A DNA stretch of 35,277 nt. Source: a virus. The position numbers and the translations under genes are program-made. The notes beneath the pieces were generated by a model that ran no database searches, had not been told where the DNA came from, and saw only the letters and a list, made by a program, of their open reading frames with translations. Positions 1 to 8,887 of the stretch are shown in pieces (the first letter of the stretch is position 1; every line of letters begins with the position of its first letter). The stretch spans positions 1-35,277 of the IMG/VR virus record IMGVR_UViG_3300028173_000031. The stretch is one strand, 5' to 3'.

Positions 1-2706
1 CGTGATGTACCACTGTGTGAGATCAGTGCTGTTATCAACCGCGAACTCAGAGATGGTTAACTGCGCACCTGTGAACGCACCACCCAGTGCTAGTGCGTCG
101 ATGCTGTTAACAATGCCAACAACAGCGCCGTTATTCCAAAGCTTATCCCCAACCTCAACCTTGTCGCTTCGTCCATGGAACACTCTACCTGCGTAAGCGT
201 GTGCACCCGCACTTGCCTCACAAGCCCATGCTCTGGAGTAAGTAACCGTTAAGGTGGTGGCCGCAACGATCGTGGCAGAAATGGTCTCTTTATCCGTAGC
301 CAGTGCCTGTACTGAGTCACCTAGGAAGAGGACCGCACCGCTTGCCGCAGCCGCTGCTGTGGACTCACCAATCGAGTACGAGAAGCTAGCTAATGGGTCT
401 AGGAAGAGCGCCGTTAGGTCCGTAGCATCTGTGGCGTCAAACGCTGCTGCGAAGGTTGCTCCATATAGGGCGTTAGCGACGTTGTTACCAACCGTAGTTA
501 CGCGGAGAGCGTTAGCCGTTCCGTCGTCCTTAATGGTCATCGAAGTAGTAGCGCTACTAACAGTAGTGCCCTGTAGACCAGCGTTCAGTGCATCGCCGTA
601 GGCTGCCTGCGATGTAAGTAGGGCATCCATGTGAATGTCAGCACCACCCATAACCGAGACGGACAGGTTATTAGCGCCACCTGTGTCCGACAATACCATC
701 TGACCAGTAGTGAGCTGCGAGACAGCCACTAGGTTATTCAAGGCACCACCACCAATTGCGGCGTCGATAGCTGCAACCATACCTGACACAGTTACCGTGG
801 CTCCGCCAACGTTAATCAACTGCGAAGTAGCTGCACCACCCACATCCCACACAACGGTTAGATCCTGTCCTGCACCGCCTGCGGCGGTATCCATGGCGGC
901 TACCATAGCGTCCGTGAAGTCGAAGACAATGTGCCCGTTAATCGCCATGTCACCCAGCTCCAGGGTTAGCGAACCAGGTACGATTGCTTGGGTGTTGAAA
1001 CCAATTGCATCGACGTTGTAGTCGGTCTCCTCTAGGACTAGACGCCTACTAGGGATACCACCACCGCCCCAAGCGTTGGCGTCTAAGATAGCCCCAGCGA
1101 CCGCCTCAGTCTTAGTCTTAAAGCCGCTAAAGAGCGTCTCAATAACCGACGCGTCATCGGACTTCATCTCGATGGTAGAGTCGTGCGAATTGGTCGTAGT
1201 TGTCACAATGCTTAGGCAGGTGATAACTACACCCTCCTCATTAGACACAGCCACTGTGCTTACAGTTGCGTCCGCACCTAGGGCGGTAGTGAGATCTGCA
1301 TCAGGTGTATTTGCGCCCACAAATGTGGTCGTGATCCAGTCTGCTCCATTAAGGGAGATGTCCAGAGTCTTACCAGCAATTCCGAATGCGGTGTTAGTTT
1401 TGGCAGCTAGGATATTAACCGAGCCAACAACACCAGCGGACTGAGCGGAGCCCGCCGCGTCAGCGGAGAAGTCAATCGGGTCCATACCGCCGGCTAGGTA
1501 GTACGTCCTAGTCTGACCGACACCCCACGGGATAGTTAGGTCATCAAAGCAGGGGGATGCTGCTAGTGCGGAATCGTAAACAAGCTCAAGAACTAGAGCA
1601 GTAGACGCGTTAGCTACAGAGGCGATAGCGGTTGCTAGCTGTGCGAAGGTAGTGGTGAGGTCCTTATCAATGGTTAGTGTACTAAGCCCAGCGTTCCAAG
1701 CAGCGGTATGCCCACCACCGTTGGTGAAGCTAATAACAATGTCGTTGCCACTATCACCTACGTAGTCACCAACTGCGTTAGAGGGGGAGGTCTTGTAGTT
1801 TTGGTAACCAAGAGCAGTGACCTTCAGGTAGTTGGCTCCAGTAGAATCAGGCCACTTAACAACACCGTTGCCCGTGCCGTGGGCTAGTGGGATAGTGATC
1901 GTCGCTTCCTGCCCAAGGTGCATTAGTTTGTTGGTCTTAGAGCCTGTGGACTTAATACCATGCAGGTACGTCTTAGGGTTACTGAACGCGGGCTGCGAGA
2001 TAACCGTTCTAGAGATGTTGTGAACCTGGGTGGCACCGCCTGTGTAGGCGTTCCAGTTAGGGGCACTGTCCTTCGAGTACTCCGACAGAGTTCGGTTGAA
2101 GTAGCGGAACATCCGAAGATTGTCGCTCTCCAGAACCAGGTCATCCATGTCTGTGACTAGGGGTGACGGCAGGCTGGAGTACGGGATGTCGTAAGACAGG
2201 TTGTCGTAGTTACCTCGGCCAGAGATAAGCACACCGACCTTGCTGCTAATGTTTAGTGGGTCACCTGCGGCGTTTGTTTTGAGCTGTAGCGTAGCGCTAG
2301 TTCCCTTCGCCGCAGTTAGCACCACTAGGGTGTCGTCAACAAAGGAGGCAGTTGCGTTAGCGGAACCCAGCGCAGTGTTTAGCGTGTTAAGAATAACCGC
2401 CTGCGAGATGGCTGCACCGCCGATAGATACCGGAAAGGTAACCGGCTTATCCACACCATTAACCGTGATGGTCATGGTGGTACCAGAGATACCCGGGATT
2501 GGATCGGCTACGATGCCATCACCAAGCAGACGTGCTGCAGTAGTGACGACAGCGCTCGAATTAAGCGCGCCCTCAGTGGTAAGTGCTTCCACGATTTGGA
2601 AACATGGTCCGACGATACAAGGAATCAGAGTGGGTGTCAGAACGGTGGGAGACTCCGCTGTGACGACCTGTGTGATTTCTACGCCGGGACGTGCGCTTGT
2701 GGCCAT
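1..2706 (-). CDS. Probable tail sheath protein, cut by the left window edge
   Basis: The frame is open for 902 codons from the ATG at 2706 to the window edge, with AGGAG eight bases upstream of the start. The N-terminus (RPGVEITQVV, then PTLIPCIVGPCFQ around residues 6-35) resembles contractile-tail sheath proteins, which begin with a PGV motif followed by a hydrophobic VG strand. The rest is rich in Gly, Ala, Thr and Val with few charged residues, as expected for beta-rich tail proteins. At least two stretches (about residues 75-155 and 620-685) share an inserted-module pattern: a beta strand, a short helix rich in Ala and Asn, then a hydrophobic strand pair. At over 902 residues it is longer than a typical sheath. 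Another large tail or baseplate protein is possible. It is the last gene of the visible minus-strand block. Confidence 0.62.
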   Translation of the reverse strand, partial: MATSARPGVEITQVVTAESPTVLTPTLIPCIVGPCFQIVEALTTEGALNSSAVVTTAARLLGDGIVADPIPGISGTTMTITVNGVDKPVTFPVSIGGAAISQAVILNTLNTALGSANATASFVDDTLVVLTAAKGTSATLQLKTNAAGDPLNISSKVGVLISGRGNYDNLSYDIPYSSLPSPLVTDMDDLVLESDNLRMFRYFNRTLSEYSKDSAPNWNAYTGGATQVHNISRTVISQPAFSNPKTYLHGIKSTGSKTNKLMHLGQEATITIPLAHGTGNGVVKWPDSTGANYLKVTALGYQNYKTSPSNAVGDYVGDSGNDIVISFTNGGGHTAAWNAGLSTLTIDKDLTTTFAQLATAIASVANASTALVLELVYDSALAASPCFDDLTIPWGVGQTRTYYLAGGMDPIDFSADAAGSAQSAGVVGSVNILAAKTNTAFGIAGKTLDISLNGADWITTTFVGANTPDADLTTALGADATVSTVAVSNEEGVVITCLSIVTTTTNSHDSTIEMKSDDASVIETLFSGFKTKTEAVAGAILDANAWGGGGIPSRRLVLEETDYNVDAIGFNTQAIVPGSLTLELGDMAINGHIVFDFTDAMVAAMDTAAGGAGQDLTVVWDVGGAATSQLINVGGATVTVSGMVAAIDAAIGGGALNNLVAVSQLTTGQMVLSDTGGANNLSVSVMGGADIHMDALLTSQAAYGDALNAGLQGTTVSSATTSMTIKDDGTANALRVTTVGNNVANALYGATFAAAFDATDATDLTALFLDPLASFSYSIGESTAAAAASGAVLFLGDSVQALATDKETISATIVAATTLTVTYSRAWACEASAGAHAYAGRVFHGRSDKVEVGDKLWNNGAVVGIVNSIDALALGGAFTGAQLTISEFAVDNSTDLTQWYIT

Positions 2707-2724
2707 TATGCTAACTCCTAGCTA

Positions 2725-3381
2725 TTAACTCTGCAGGGTAGGTTCGCCCTCTTGCAGTTGTAGATTAACAGCGCGAACAAGTGTGTGGAAGTCCTGACTT
2801 TCTACCGAAATGCGGTCCTGAATCCATATAGGTACATGGATCTGAACCATTTTCCACTCTGGTCTACTTGAGCCTGGAACTAGTTGTCCCATGGCTGTCT
2901 CAGGGGTGATGGTAATGTTATTGCCAATGGCGTGTAGCCGACAAAAACGATTAAGACTTCTCTTAAACACCGGGATCATTCTGAATATCGTGTACGCAAT
3001 GTCCTGCGCCTCTAACCCCTCTCGGGCCACGATGCTCATTGTAATCGAAGTTCCGATAAGATCAGAGTATATGGTCCTATTATTACTGAATACCGGTTGC
3101 TCTGACTGACCTAAAGATGTGCCGGACCAAGAGGCAGGACCTCTAGACGTGGAAATGATTGGCCTTTTATTTGTCTTTGCTACTTCGTCTGGATTCTGGT
3201 CAGTGATGATAATTTCTGTCTCATCGAAGTTAGGATGCCACCTATGCTGACCAACGGGGCGATACCGGTACAGACCTTGCACCCAAATAAGCCAACTACG
3301 AACCGCTAGCCGTAGCCGGTCTTCTGGGGGGCACCAAGAGAAGTCGCTTGGGATTGGATTGATATTACTGGACTGGCTCAT
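2725..3381 (-). CDS. Probable tail-completion or tail-terminator-like virion protein
   Basis: 218 residues. The ATG overlaps the stop of the preceding gene (ATGA arrangement), suggesting translational coupling. The centre has a pattern common in tail-completion proteins: a strand (SITMSIVAREG), then a helix (LEAQDIAYTIFRMIPVFKR), then further strands, ending in VQIHVPIWIQD. This is the fold style of proteins that cap the tail tube or join head and tail, and the position just before the sheath-like gene fits. The assignment rests on pattern and position; no catalytic motif is present. Confidence 0.45.
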   Translation of the reverse strand: MSQSSNINPIPSDFSWCPPEDRLRLAVRSWLIWVQGLYRYRPVGQHRWHPNFDETEIIITDQNPDEVAKTNKRPIISTSRGPASWSGTSLGQSEQPVFSNNRTIYSDLIGTSITMSIVAREGLEAQDIAYTIFRMIPVFKRSLNRFCRLHAIGNNITITPETAMGQLVPGSSRPEWKMVQIHVPIWIQDRISVESQDFHTLVRAVNLQLQEGEPTLQS

Positions 3382-4298
3382 GACTTAGTTCCAAATACGC
3401 CCAGAATGGTGCTTGATAGGCTATCGGAGTCTAGCGTCTGGGGGTTGGTATAGTTCCGCTCTGGTGAAGCGATGAGCGCCTGTATCTCCGCGTCAGTTAG
3501 GTTCAGTGGGATGCTGTATTCAACATCCCCCTTAGGTACTTGGTGAATGGTAACTTGCTGCCTAATTAAAGCACGCGCCTTCTTAATCTTAGACAGGCGA
3601 GACCCTACACGCCATCGGACATTTTCTGCCTCGAGGATGAGGTCACCCTCAAATACCTCAGGGTAATTACCCATCAGTAGCATCGTGTCCTGTGACTCTA
3701 GCGACGTAAACCCTGCGTGCACTGTTTGTTCGTCAGGGGTAACGACCATGCCGTATACCTGTACAGGTGCGTGGTATCCACCTACGTATCCAGTGCCAAA
3801 ACATGCCTGGCAGTTGCCGCGTGTCCTTCTCTGCATAACGTGGTCAAAACATACGGAGCACTTTGTGCCTGACTTCTTTCTAGGGAACACCCAGATCTGC
3901 CTTCCACTAAACTCACGTAGCTTGAGATTGTTAATCCTAGCCATCTCTAGTGCGACTAGGTCAGGGCGGGCAGCGAGTTTAGCCCCACCCAATGTTGGGT
4001 AGACCGCATCCGTAGATTCACCGTCAGCCGTCTGCTTAGCTACCTCTCGGTACTGCACACGGATTCGATACCAGAGCTTGTGGTAATACGAGTGCTGACC
4101 CTTAACAGTTGTGTCTCGTACGTGGAACTGGTTTACCACCGGAACCGTGAGAGCTACGTAAGGGCCAAACTCATTATCTGATTTCTCAACTATAAACTGG
4201 TAATCAGCAATATCGTCGAAGCTGGGTTTTACATCCCAGTAGATATCCAAGAAGCTCAAATCGAAGCTTCGTATTCTGATATCGGTTACTTCGATCAT
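3378..4298 (-). CDS. Neck-type virion protein with Ig/FnIII-like N-terminus and Cys4 zinc-ribbon-like motif
   Basis: 306 residues. The first 100 residues read as alternating strands with a tryptophan core (DIYWDVKPS, then WYRIRVQYRE), like a fibronectin type III fold. Around residues 140-175 there is a knuckle pair, CSVC followed about 20 residues later by CQAC and FGTGYVGGYH, typical of a structural zinc ribbon. The C-terminal half has strands suited to an assembly interface. The start codon overlaps the previous stop (TAATG). The place between capsid and sheath genes suggests a neck or connector protein. The fold assignment is an inference from residue patterns. Confidence 0.5.
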   Translation of the reverse strand: MIEVTDIRIRSFDLSFLDIYWDVKPSFDDIADYQFIVEKSDNEFGPYVALTVPVVNQFHVRDTTVKGQHSYYHKLWYRIRVQYREVAKQTADGESTDAVYPTLGGAKLAARPDLVALEMARINNLKLREFSGRQIWVFPRKKSGTKCSVCFDHVMQRRTRGNCQACFGTGYVGGYHAPVQVYGMVVTPDEQTVHAGFTSLESQDTMLLMGNYPEVFEGDLILEAENVRWRVGSRLSKIKKARALIRQQVTIHQVPKGDVEYSIPLNLTDAEIQALIASPERNYTNPQTLDSDSLSSTILGVFGTKS

Positions 4299-5083
4299 TA
4301 AGCATTGTTCTCTGCTCGCTTTCTAGCGAGAGCAAGCCCGGTTAGGCCCGCAGCGCCACCGCCGATGGCTAGATTACGGTTAAACTTCTTAGAAGCGATG
4401 CGGTCAGCACGGGCCTTCTTAAGGCCACGACCTACAGCATACCCACTACCAACTAGCGCCGACGTAGGTGCGATACCCGTATCATCTAGGCCCTGGATGA
4501 GGGAGCCAGCGGTAATGTTGCCCTCACGGTTTCTAACACTCTTGTTAAGCGCAGCGGCTAGACCACCAGGATCTACGGTACGCTTAATGTCACGGCCTTC
4601 CTGCCAGGCGCGGTAGTACTTCTCACCCTTAGACTTGGCGAGCTCTTCTGGATCACCCGCCCACTTCTTAATACGCTTGCTGGGCAGCTTACTTAGCGCC
4701 TTCTTGATACCGCGAGGACCCTCGTCGGTTAGGCCTGCTTTAACTGCGGCTAGCGTGCCCTTGCCTGCCCTACCTGACGCCTGACCTGAGTGTGCAGCGC
4801 CACGGGCTAGTCTAGATAAGAACGCGACCTTCACACGCATCTTAGGGGTCTTCAGCTTGGTGGTTTTAACACCTGCTTTCTTTAGCGCGTTCTTAACGTT
4901 GTCTCTTGAAGCGCTGTTGACCTTAGGCATTTTAGGCGTCTTCACCTTTAGCTTAGGGAAGGACATGGCCTCTTTAGTAAGAGGTGCCTTTAGTTCAAGA
5001 AAGAAGCTGCTGGCAGTGAGAAGACCGTCAATGGTCAGCTCTGCAGGCTCCTCGTCCAGTAGGTAGTTTTCTAGGTCGTTCAT
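4298..5083 (-). CDS. Basic virion-block protein with Gly/Ala-rich C-terminus, function unknown
   Basis: An upstream in-frame start exists at 5116, but it lies inside the previous gene. The ATG at 5083 has AAGGGA seven bases upstream and follows the previous stop by ten bases, so it is preferred (261 residues). The N-terminus is acidic (NDLENYLLDEEPAE). The middle is very lysine-rich (LKVKTPKMPKV and similar short repeats around residues 45-85). The C-terminus ends in a Gly/Ala segment (AIGGGAAGLTGLALARKR) that could be a short membrane-active helix. Similar basic Gly/Ala-rich proteins occur elsewhere in the block. No enzymatic motif is visible. It may be an internal or DNA-associated virion protein. 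Confidence 0.55.
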   Translation of the reverse strand: MNDLENYLLDEEPAELTIDGLLTASSFFLELKAPLTKEAMSFPKLKVKTPKMPKVNSASRDNVKNALKKAGVKTTKLKTPKMRVKVAFLSRLARGAAHSGQASGRAGKGTLAAVKAGLTDEGPRGIKKALSKLPSKRIKKWAGDPEELAKSKGEKYYRAWQEGRDIKRTVDPGGLAAALNKSVRNREGNITAGSLIQGLDDTGIAPTSALVGSGYAVGRGLKKARADRIASKKFNRNLAIGGGAAGLTGLALARKRAENNA

Positions 5084-5093
5084 ATCAAGTCCC

Positions 5094-5477
5094 TTAGCTG
5101 TACTCGCTGAGTCCACGGCTGTATGCAGACTTGAACATCATAACAAGAATTGTTCCGTCAACAGTCAGCGTAGCGTTGTCCGAGACTAGGCGAATCCCAC
5201 CCGGTAGTGGCGTGTGTAGCGTCACACCCATTAGTGTGGGTGTAGCGGACGTTAGGATGTGCGGCGTGGGTAGACTAAACGAATCACTATCTAGGTTGAA
5301 GAAGGTAGTGCCGTCGTAACTTCCCTGGATAGTAAAGGGCTCAGCGATATCGAAACCGGTTACCACGATACTGAACCCACGGTACATGGACGAGTTGGGG
5401 ATAACCGCAACAGCTTGGGCAGGGCCACCAGCTAGAGCTACGGCTACCGTTTCTTTTTTCTTTGCTGGTGTAGCCAT
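5094..5477 (-). CDS. Small beta-rich virion protein, function unknown
   Basis: 127 residues, with GAGGAG nine bases before the ATG. After a lysine-rich N-terminus (ATPAKKKETV) the sequence alternates hydrophobic strands and turns (YRGFSIVVTGFD, FTIQGSYDGTTFFNLDSDSF), like a small jelly-roll or Ig-like domain of the type seen in virion decoration or adaptor proteins. Its stop lies ten bases before the next start. I do not recognise the family. Confidence 0.5.
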   Translation of the reverse strand: MATPAKKKETVAVALAGGPAQAVAVIPNSSMYRGFSIVVTGFDIAEPFTIQGSYDGTTFFNLDSDSFSLPTPHILTSATPTLMGVTLHTPLPGGIRLVSDNATLTVDGTILVMMFKSAYSRGLSEYS

Positions 5478-6013
5478 TACTCTAGCTCCTCAAAGTATCC
5501 GTTAATTAGCGCGTACTCGGATGACACGCCTGACCCGTTCAAAGCATCTCTTAGGTTGATTGCCTGCTTTAGCTGGGTCTTCTTTCTTTCGTACTGTGAC
5601 TTAAACAAATTTAGCCACTGCATAAGCATGGGTGTTTTGTCTGAGACACTGACCTGGATACCTTGTCCATCCGAGTAAGTCATATGGTTTCTGGTCTGTA
5701 GAAGCCCGATGGATTCTATCAGGTGAATGATAGTACCGTTAATGAGCAGAGATACAGAGGGGAAACTACTGAGCGACACGCTATCAATTAGGGGTGGAGT
5801 AGTATTCCAATCATCCAGGGCCTCTAGCATGGCTAATGCAATTTGTTTATCACTGGATTCGTATCCAGCAATAAGCCTATTTAGCTCCGGAAAGTCTCGT
5901 AGTTTTGATCTAACTAATTGGATTAGATCTCTGATGTACTTCGGTAGACCAGCGTTTACCGATGCCTCAGATCCTAGGGTGTTGGTACTAGGCAGAGTAG
6001 GGTCGTTTGCCAT
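5477..6013 (-). CDS. Probable neck or head-tail connector protein
   Basis: 178 residues, with a GAGGTG ribosome site. Mostly helical: SKLRDFPELNRLIAGYE, then IALAMLEALDDWNTTPPLID, then a long amphipathic helix (WLNLFKSQYERKKTQLKQA). The short DDWNTTPP element, where a helix ends in aromatic and proline residues, recalls the helical connector proteins that sit between portal and tail. Its location downstream of the major capsid gene supports that. The assignment is tentative. Confidence 0.42.
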   Translation of the reverse strand: MANDPTLPSTNTLGSEASVNAGLPKYIRDLIQLVRSKLRDFPELNRLIAGYESSDKQIALAMLEALDDWNTTPPLIDSVSLSSFPSVSLLINGTIIHLIESIGLLQTRNHMTYSDGQGIQVSVSDKTPMLMQWLNLFKSQYERKKTQLKQAINLRDALNGSGVSSEYALINGYFEELE

Positions 6014-6031
6014 TTAGCACCTCGTTACCTC

Positions 6032-6235
6032 TTAGGAGTTTTCGGCCTTAGCCTTTGGTTTAGCGCGGGACTTGCGCTTCTTGGGAGTAGGGTCGGTCTC
6101 GTGTAGGGAGAGGTCTCCACAGTCCACCAAGTGTTTAACAGCACCCAAGGTACCTTCATCTACTTCCATAGATGCGCCTACGGGCAGTGGGTGTGCGCCT
6201 ACACGCCAGTAGCGCTTTTCACTACGTACCCACAT
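6032..6235 (-). CDS. Small protein with lysine-rich tail, function unknown
   Basis: 67 residues. The first 50 contain a compact strand-rich stretch (YWRVGAHPLPVGASMEV). The last 18 are almost all Lys, Arg, Pro and Ala (PKKRKSRAKPKAKA). The start overlaps the stop of the preceding gene (TAATG), so it is probably translated by coupling. Its tail resembles that of the preceding gene product. Both may contact DNA or an acidic partner in the capsid. No family was recognised. Confidence 0.5.
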   Translation of the reverse strand: MWVRSEKRYWRVGAHPLPVGASMEVDEGTLGAVKHLVDCGDLSLHETDPTPKKRKSRAKPKAKAENS

Positions 6236-6624
6236 TACTCAACCTCGCTCTTCTTAGTACGCTTGGCCCTAGTCTTTTTAGGGGCGGGCTCCGCCTTCTC
6301 GGCAGGGGCCTCTGGCTCAGCCTTCGCGGGAGCAGCTTTGGTCTCTTTAGGGGCAGGCTCTTCATACGTGCCTAGCGCCTTAGCGAGATCTTCGCCGAAG
6401 ACGGTACCTAGAAGTCGCTGGGACTTAAGGGCACCTAGTTTTGTGAACTTATCAATGTTGGCTTTTTGGGCCTCGTAGGCAGCGTCAGAGATAATCATCT
6501 CCTGCGCAGGTCCTAGGAACCTAGAGCCAATGCGCATACGACCCTTACGGATAGCGTGGTGCTTGCGGCCCGCCTTGCGGGGGTCGTTACGAGAACCTAG
6601 TAGGCTAGTAAGTTTGTATGGCAT
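6235..6624 (-). CDS. Small basic protein downstream of the capsid gene
   Basis: The ATG at 6624 has AGGAAA about seven bases upstream. A longer frame to 6687 would run through a strong hairpin and lacks a ribosome site, so 6624 is chosen (129 residues). The N-terminus is basic (GRKHHAIRKGRMRIGSRF). The C-terminal 45 residues are a low-complexity Pro/Ala/Lys/Glu stretch ending in KKTRAKRTKKSEVE. It follows the major capsid gene across a 68-base gap holding that hairpin. It may be a capsid-associated or connector accessory protein; nothing is diagnostic. Confidence 0.5.
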   Translation of the reverse strand: MPYKLTSLLGSRNDPRKAGRKHHAIRKGRMRIGSRFLGPAQEMIISDAAYEAQKANIDKFTKLGALKSQRLLGTVFGEDLAKALGTYEEPAPKETKAAPAKAEPEAPAEKAEPAPKKTRAKRTKKSEVE

Positions 6625-6642
6625 GTGTGTTTCCTGCGTGCC

Positions 6643-6679
6643 GGAATGGCACCCCCCTACAAGAGAGGAGTGCCATCCC
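6643..6679 (-). terminator. Strong hairpin just downstream of the major capsid gene
   Basis: On the minus-strand RNA the arms GGGAUGGCACUCCUC and GGGGGGUGCCAUUCC can form a 15-bp stem with three G-U pairs and a seven-base loop. The G-U pairs favour the minus-strand transcript, the one carrying the capsid mRNA. No U-run follows, so it is more likely an mRNA-end, stability or partial attenuation element than a full terminator. It starts 14 bases past the capsid stop codon. Confidence 0.6.
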
Positions 6680-6692
6680 AAACACAAGTGAC

Positions 6693-7907
6693 TTAGAAGT
6701 CAGTAACCTGCGGGAAGAACTGGTCTTCCTCGACGAGGCTATTCAGAGCGCCCAGCGACTCCTCACCAACCGGCAGACGGTTAGCGCGAGTAGTGGCGTT
6801 ATTTGCCGGGGTAGTAAGCGGCTCAACCGAACCAGCGTACAGCTCCATCTTACGCACAGCCGCCACGTTGGCGATGTACACACAGATGTCTTCCCAAGCC
6901 TCGAAGGAGATCTTGTTTCTCTCCTTGTCAGCGTAGAACTTGAGCTTGTTAAGTACGCAGAAACCACCCAAGAACTCCGGCGCGCAGAACGCGTAGATGT
7001 TACCGGGACGCAGAATGTCGGTCTTCAGAGTCTTAATGAACTTCCGACCAATGACAGTCTGGTACTTGTAACCATCAACCGAAGTCTCACCGACGATCTT
7101 ATCGCCCATGTCAGACAGTGCCCAAGCGTTAATGTCCTCGAAGTCACGGTTAGTGATCAAGAACTTATCGCACTCAAGACGCGAAGCCGCGCTTGTACCA
7201 GCAGTTGCGCCGTTACCAGCGAACAGTTGGAACATCTTGATGAAGTCGTCCTTCTGAACCGGGAAGATGAGAGTCTCATCACAACCCAGCGCATCAGTAG
7301 CGGCAACGGTATTAGCGATAACGTCAACGCCCTTCACCTTACCAACTTCAGCCATACCTGCAGCGACGTTACGAGCCGTGAAGGCATCCGCGTCAGCGTA
7401 GGTAGCGCCAAATGTAAGGTTCTGAGCATCTTGCTGGAGCGACTGGCATGCCGACTCCCAGTGATTAAGGGCCACGCGGTCCTCAACTTCCTGGATGTCG
7501 TTCACGATGTGACGCTTGATGATCTTCGTGATCGGCATGCGGTATGCCAGAAGCTCTTGCTCAGTCTGCTCGTAACGTAGCGAGCCGATCGAACTAAAGG
7601 GTGCTTCAAACCGAACACCGGTGTAGTAATGAGCCTCGGGCTGACCCCGGAAACTCATCGACATACCACGGCTCCACGGCTCCATCTCGACAACCTTCAC
7701 CAAGGTATCGTGATTCATCGATACTTGGATAGTGGGGTCAGATGCAGACACGCTCATCGGTGGGAGGACTTTACGTAGAAAGCCCTCTTCGCGTAGACGG
7801 TCACGAATGTAATTACTGCCGTATGCAGCGATTTTCTCTTTGCCCTCAGGTGAGTCTAGACGTGCTAGAAACATCTCATTAAGGACCATTCCATTATCAG
7901 TAGCCAT
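6693..7907 (-). CDS. Major capsid protein (HK97-fold type)
   Basis: 404 residues, with AAGGAG before the ATG. The layout fits an HK97-fold capsid protein. There is a helical N-terminal arm (residues 1-45, YIRDRLREEGFLRKVLPP). Next come a region containing FRGQPEAHYYTGVRFEAPF (E-loop-like) and a long spine helix (MPITKIIKRHIVNDIQEVED). A P-domain and A-domain follow, with strands such as CDKFLITNRDFEDIN. The end has IYAFCAPEFLGGF and FEAWEDICVYIANVAAVRK. It sits downstream of protease and scaffold candidates, as in many phages. No KTA motif was seen in it, so N-terminal processing is uncertain. Confidence 0.82.
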   Translation of the reverse strand: MATDNGMVLNEMFLARLDSPEGKEKIAAYGSNYIRDRLREEGFLRKVLPPMSVSASDPTIQVSMNHDTLVKVVEMEPWSRGMSMSFRGQPEAHYYTGVRFEAPFSSIGSLRYEQTEQELLAYRMPITKIIKRHIVNDIQEVEDRVALNHWESACQSLQQDAQNLTFGATYADADAFTARNVAAGMAEVGKVKGVDVIANTVAATDALGCDETLIFPVQKDDFIKMFQLFAGNGATAGTSAASRLECDKFLITNRDFEDINAWALSDMGDKIVGETSVDGYKYQTVIGRKFIKTLKTDILRPGNIYAFCAPEFLGGFCVLNKLKFYADKERNKISFEAWEDICVYIANVAAVRKMELYAGSVEPLTTPANNATTRANRLPVGEESLGALNSLVEEDQFFPQVTDF

Positions 7908-7934
7908 TTGGTTACTCCTTGTTCCTTAGAGGGA

Positions 7935-8510
7935 TTAGCGGCTGATGAGCTGGGGTGTGTCGTAGAGATAAATCTCAACTTCGCCACGGCCAGACACAGC
8001 ACTGTTAACGGTAACTCGCTCAACGTACCCGATAGCCCAGCCGGAGCTGGCAGCAGGTAGAATTGCGGGGACGATACGGTCGGTAGTTCCCTGGATAGTC
8101 GTAGTCAGTGCACCAAGCGATGCGCAAACTAGAGCTCCGGGGACCCAGCCATCCGATGCCGGTGCGGCACCTGTAGCTAGTTGAAAGAGCTTAGTCCGAA
8201 CACGGACAGCACCCTTCTTGAAAACCGGTACGCGTTGCTGGCCGTAAGCCGCGCGGTCAGACCGCTGAGCCGAACCCCAGACCATGCGTAGACCCGAACC
8301 AATGTCTAGGACATTGGCTACCGCGCCATCCTGGTATAGACCGACCGTGCTGATCGCGGTCTTTCCTTGTACGATAACTAGCTCACCATCCTCCGGGGGA
8401 AGTGTGAAAGTCGTACCACTGCAGTCCACGTCTTCAACAAAGACGTGTAGGACCGAAGTGGTCGGCTTTACATTCCGGCGGCGAGTAGCGCTAAGAGTTG
8501 CAGTTGCCAT
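7935..8510 (-). CDS. Capsid accessory or decoration-like virion protein
   Basis: 191 residues, with AGAAGGAG before the ATG. After a basic N-terminus (TRRRNVKP) the protein is almost all beta: VLHVFVEDVDCSG, GELVIVQGKTAIS, then RVTVNSAVSGRGEVEIYLYDTP. This composition and a place directly before the major capsid gene suit a head decoration or stabilising protein. I cannot exclude a head-fibre subunit. No catalytic residues are apparent. Confidence 0.5.
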   Translation of the reverse strand: MATATLSATRRRNVKPTTSVLHVFVEDVDCSGTTFTLPPEDGELVIVQGKTAISTVGLYQDGAVANVLDIGSGLRMVWGSAQRSDRAAYGQQRVPVFKKGAVRVRTKLFQLATGAAPASDGWVPGALVCASLGALTTTIQGTTDRIVPAILPAASSGWAIGYVERVTVNSAVSGRGEVEIYLYDTPQLISR

Positions 8511-8537
8511 CTCTTATCTCCTTCTGTAAAAAATTAA

Positions 8538-8885
8538 TTATGCCTGTCCGTTGAGAATAAAATTCTCAAAGGAACTACCACTATCGATCTCGGGGCGTTC
8601 CGAAATCGATGCAAAAGACATGTCAGGGGCGGCGAGTGCCACTGCCTCTTTAATGACATCCAGGTCCTTCTCCGAGCTCAGAACATCTGAGACACGCTTC
8701 TTAAAAGGAACAGATGCATCACCGAGACCACGGGTCTCCATCATGGCGACGATCTCCTCCGCCTTATCACGCTGCTTATACTCGGCTAGCGCTGCTGCGA
8801 GCTTCTCCTTATCCTCCACTAGTGCACGAAGTACACTTGGGACCATACGAAGAACCTCACGGGCAGATTTGTCTTCCTGCGCCAT
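8538..8885 (-). CDS. Small helical protein, possible scaffold or core component
   Basis: 115 residues, with AAGGAGG before the ATG. Almost entirely helical and charged (VLRALVEDKEKLAAALAEYKQRDKAEEIVAMME), with a short C-terminal tail. It sits between an acidic scaffold-like gene and capsid genes, three bases after the preceding stop. Small helical proteins here are often scaffolding or core proteins. The last codons contain a perfect 8-bp inverted repeat. Confidence 0.48.
   Translation of the reverse strand: MAQEDKSAREVLRMVPSVLRALVEDKEKLAAALAEYKQRDKAEEIVAMMETRGLGDASVPFKKRVSDVLSSEKDLDVIKEAVALAAPDMSFASISERPEIDSGSSFENFILNGQA
8551..8569 (-). other. Perfect inverted repeat at the 3' end of a gene
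   Basis: TTGAGAAT and ATTCTCAA are separated by AAA inside the last codons of the 8538-8885 gene. In the minus-strand RNA this gives an 8-bp hairpin. A run of six T follows roughly 15 bases later, too far for a classical terminator, so a weak attenuator or an RNA-end element is the most that can be proposed. Confidence 0.4.
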
Positions 8886-8887
8886 GA

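Noticed and set aside
6618-7580. Long open frame of 320 codons on the plus strand, antisense to the capsid gene
   Set aside because: It is fully covered by the major capsid gene on the minus strand, lacks a ribosome site, and its product has no coherent domain; it is a mirror effect of codon use.
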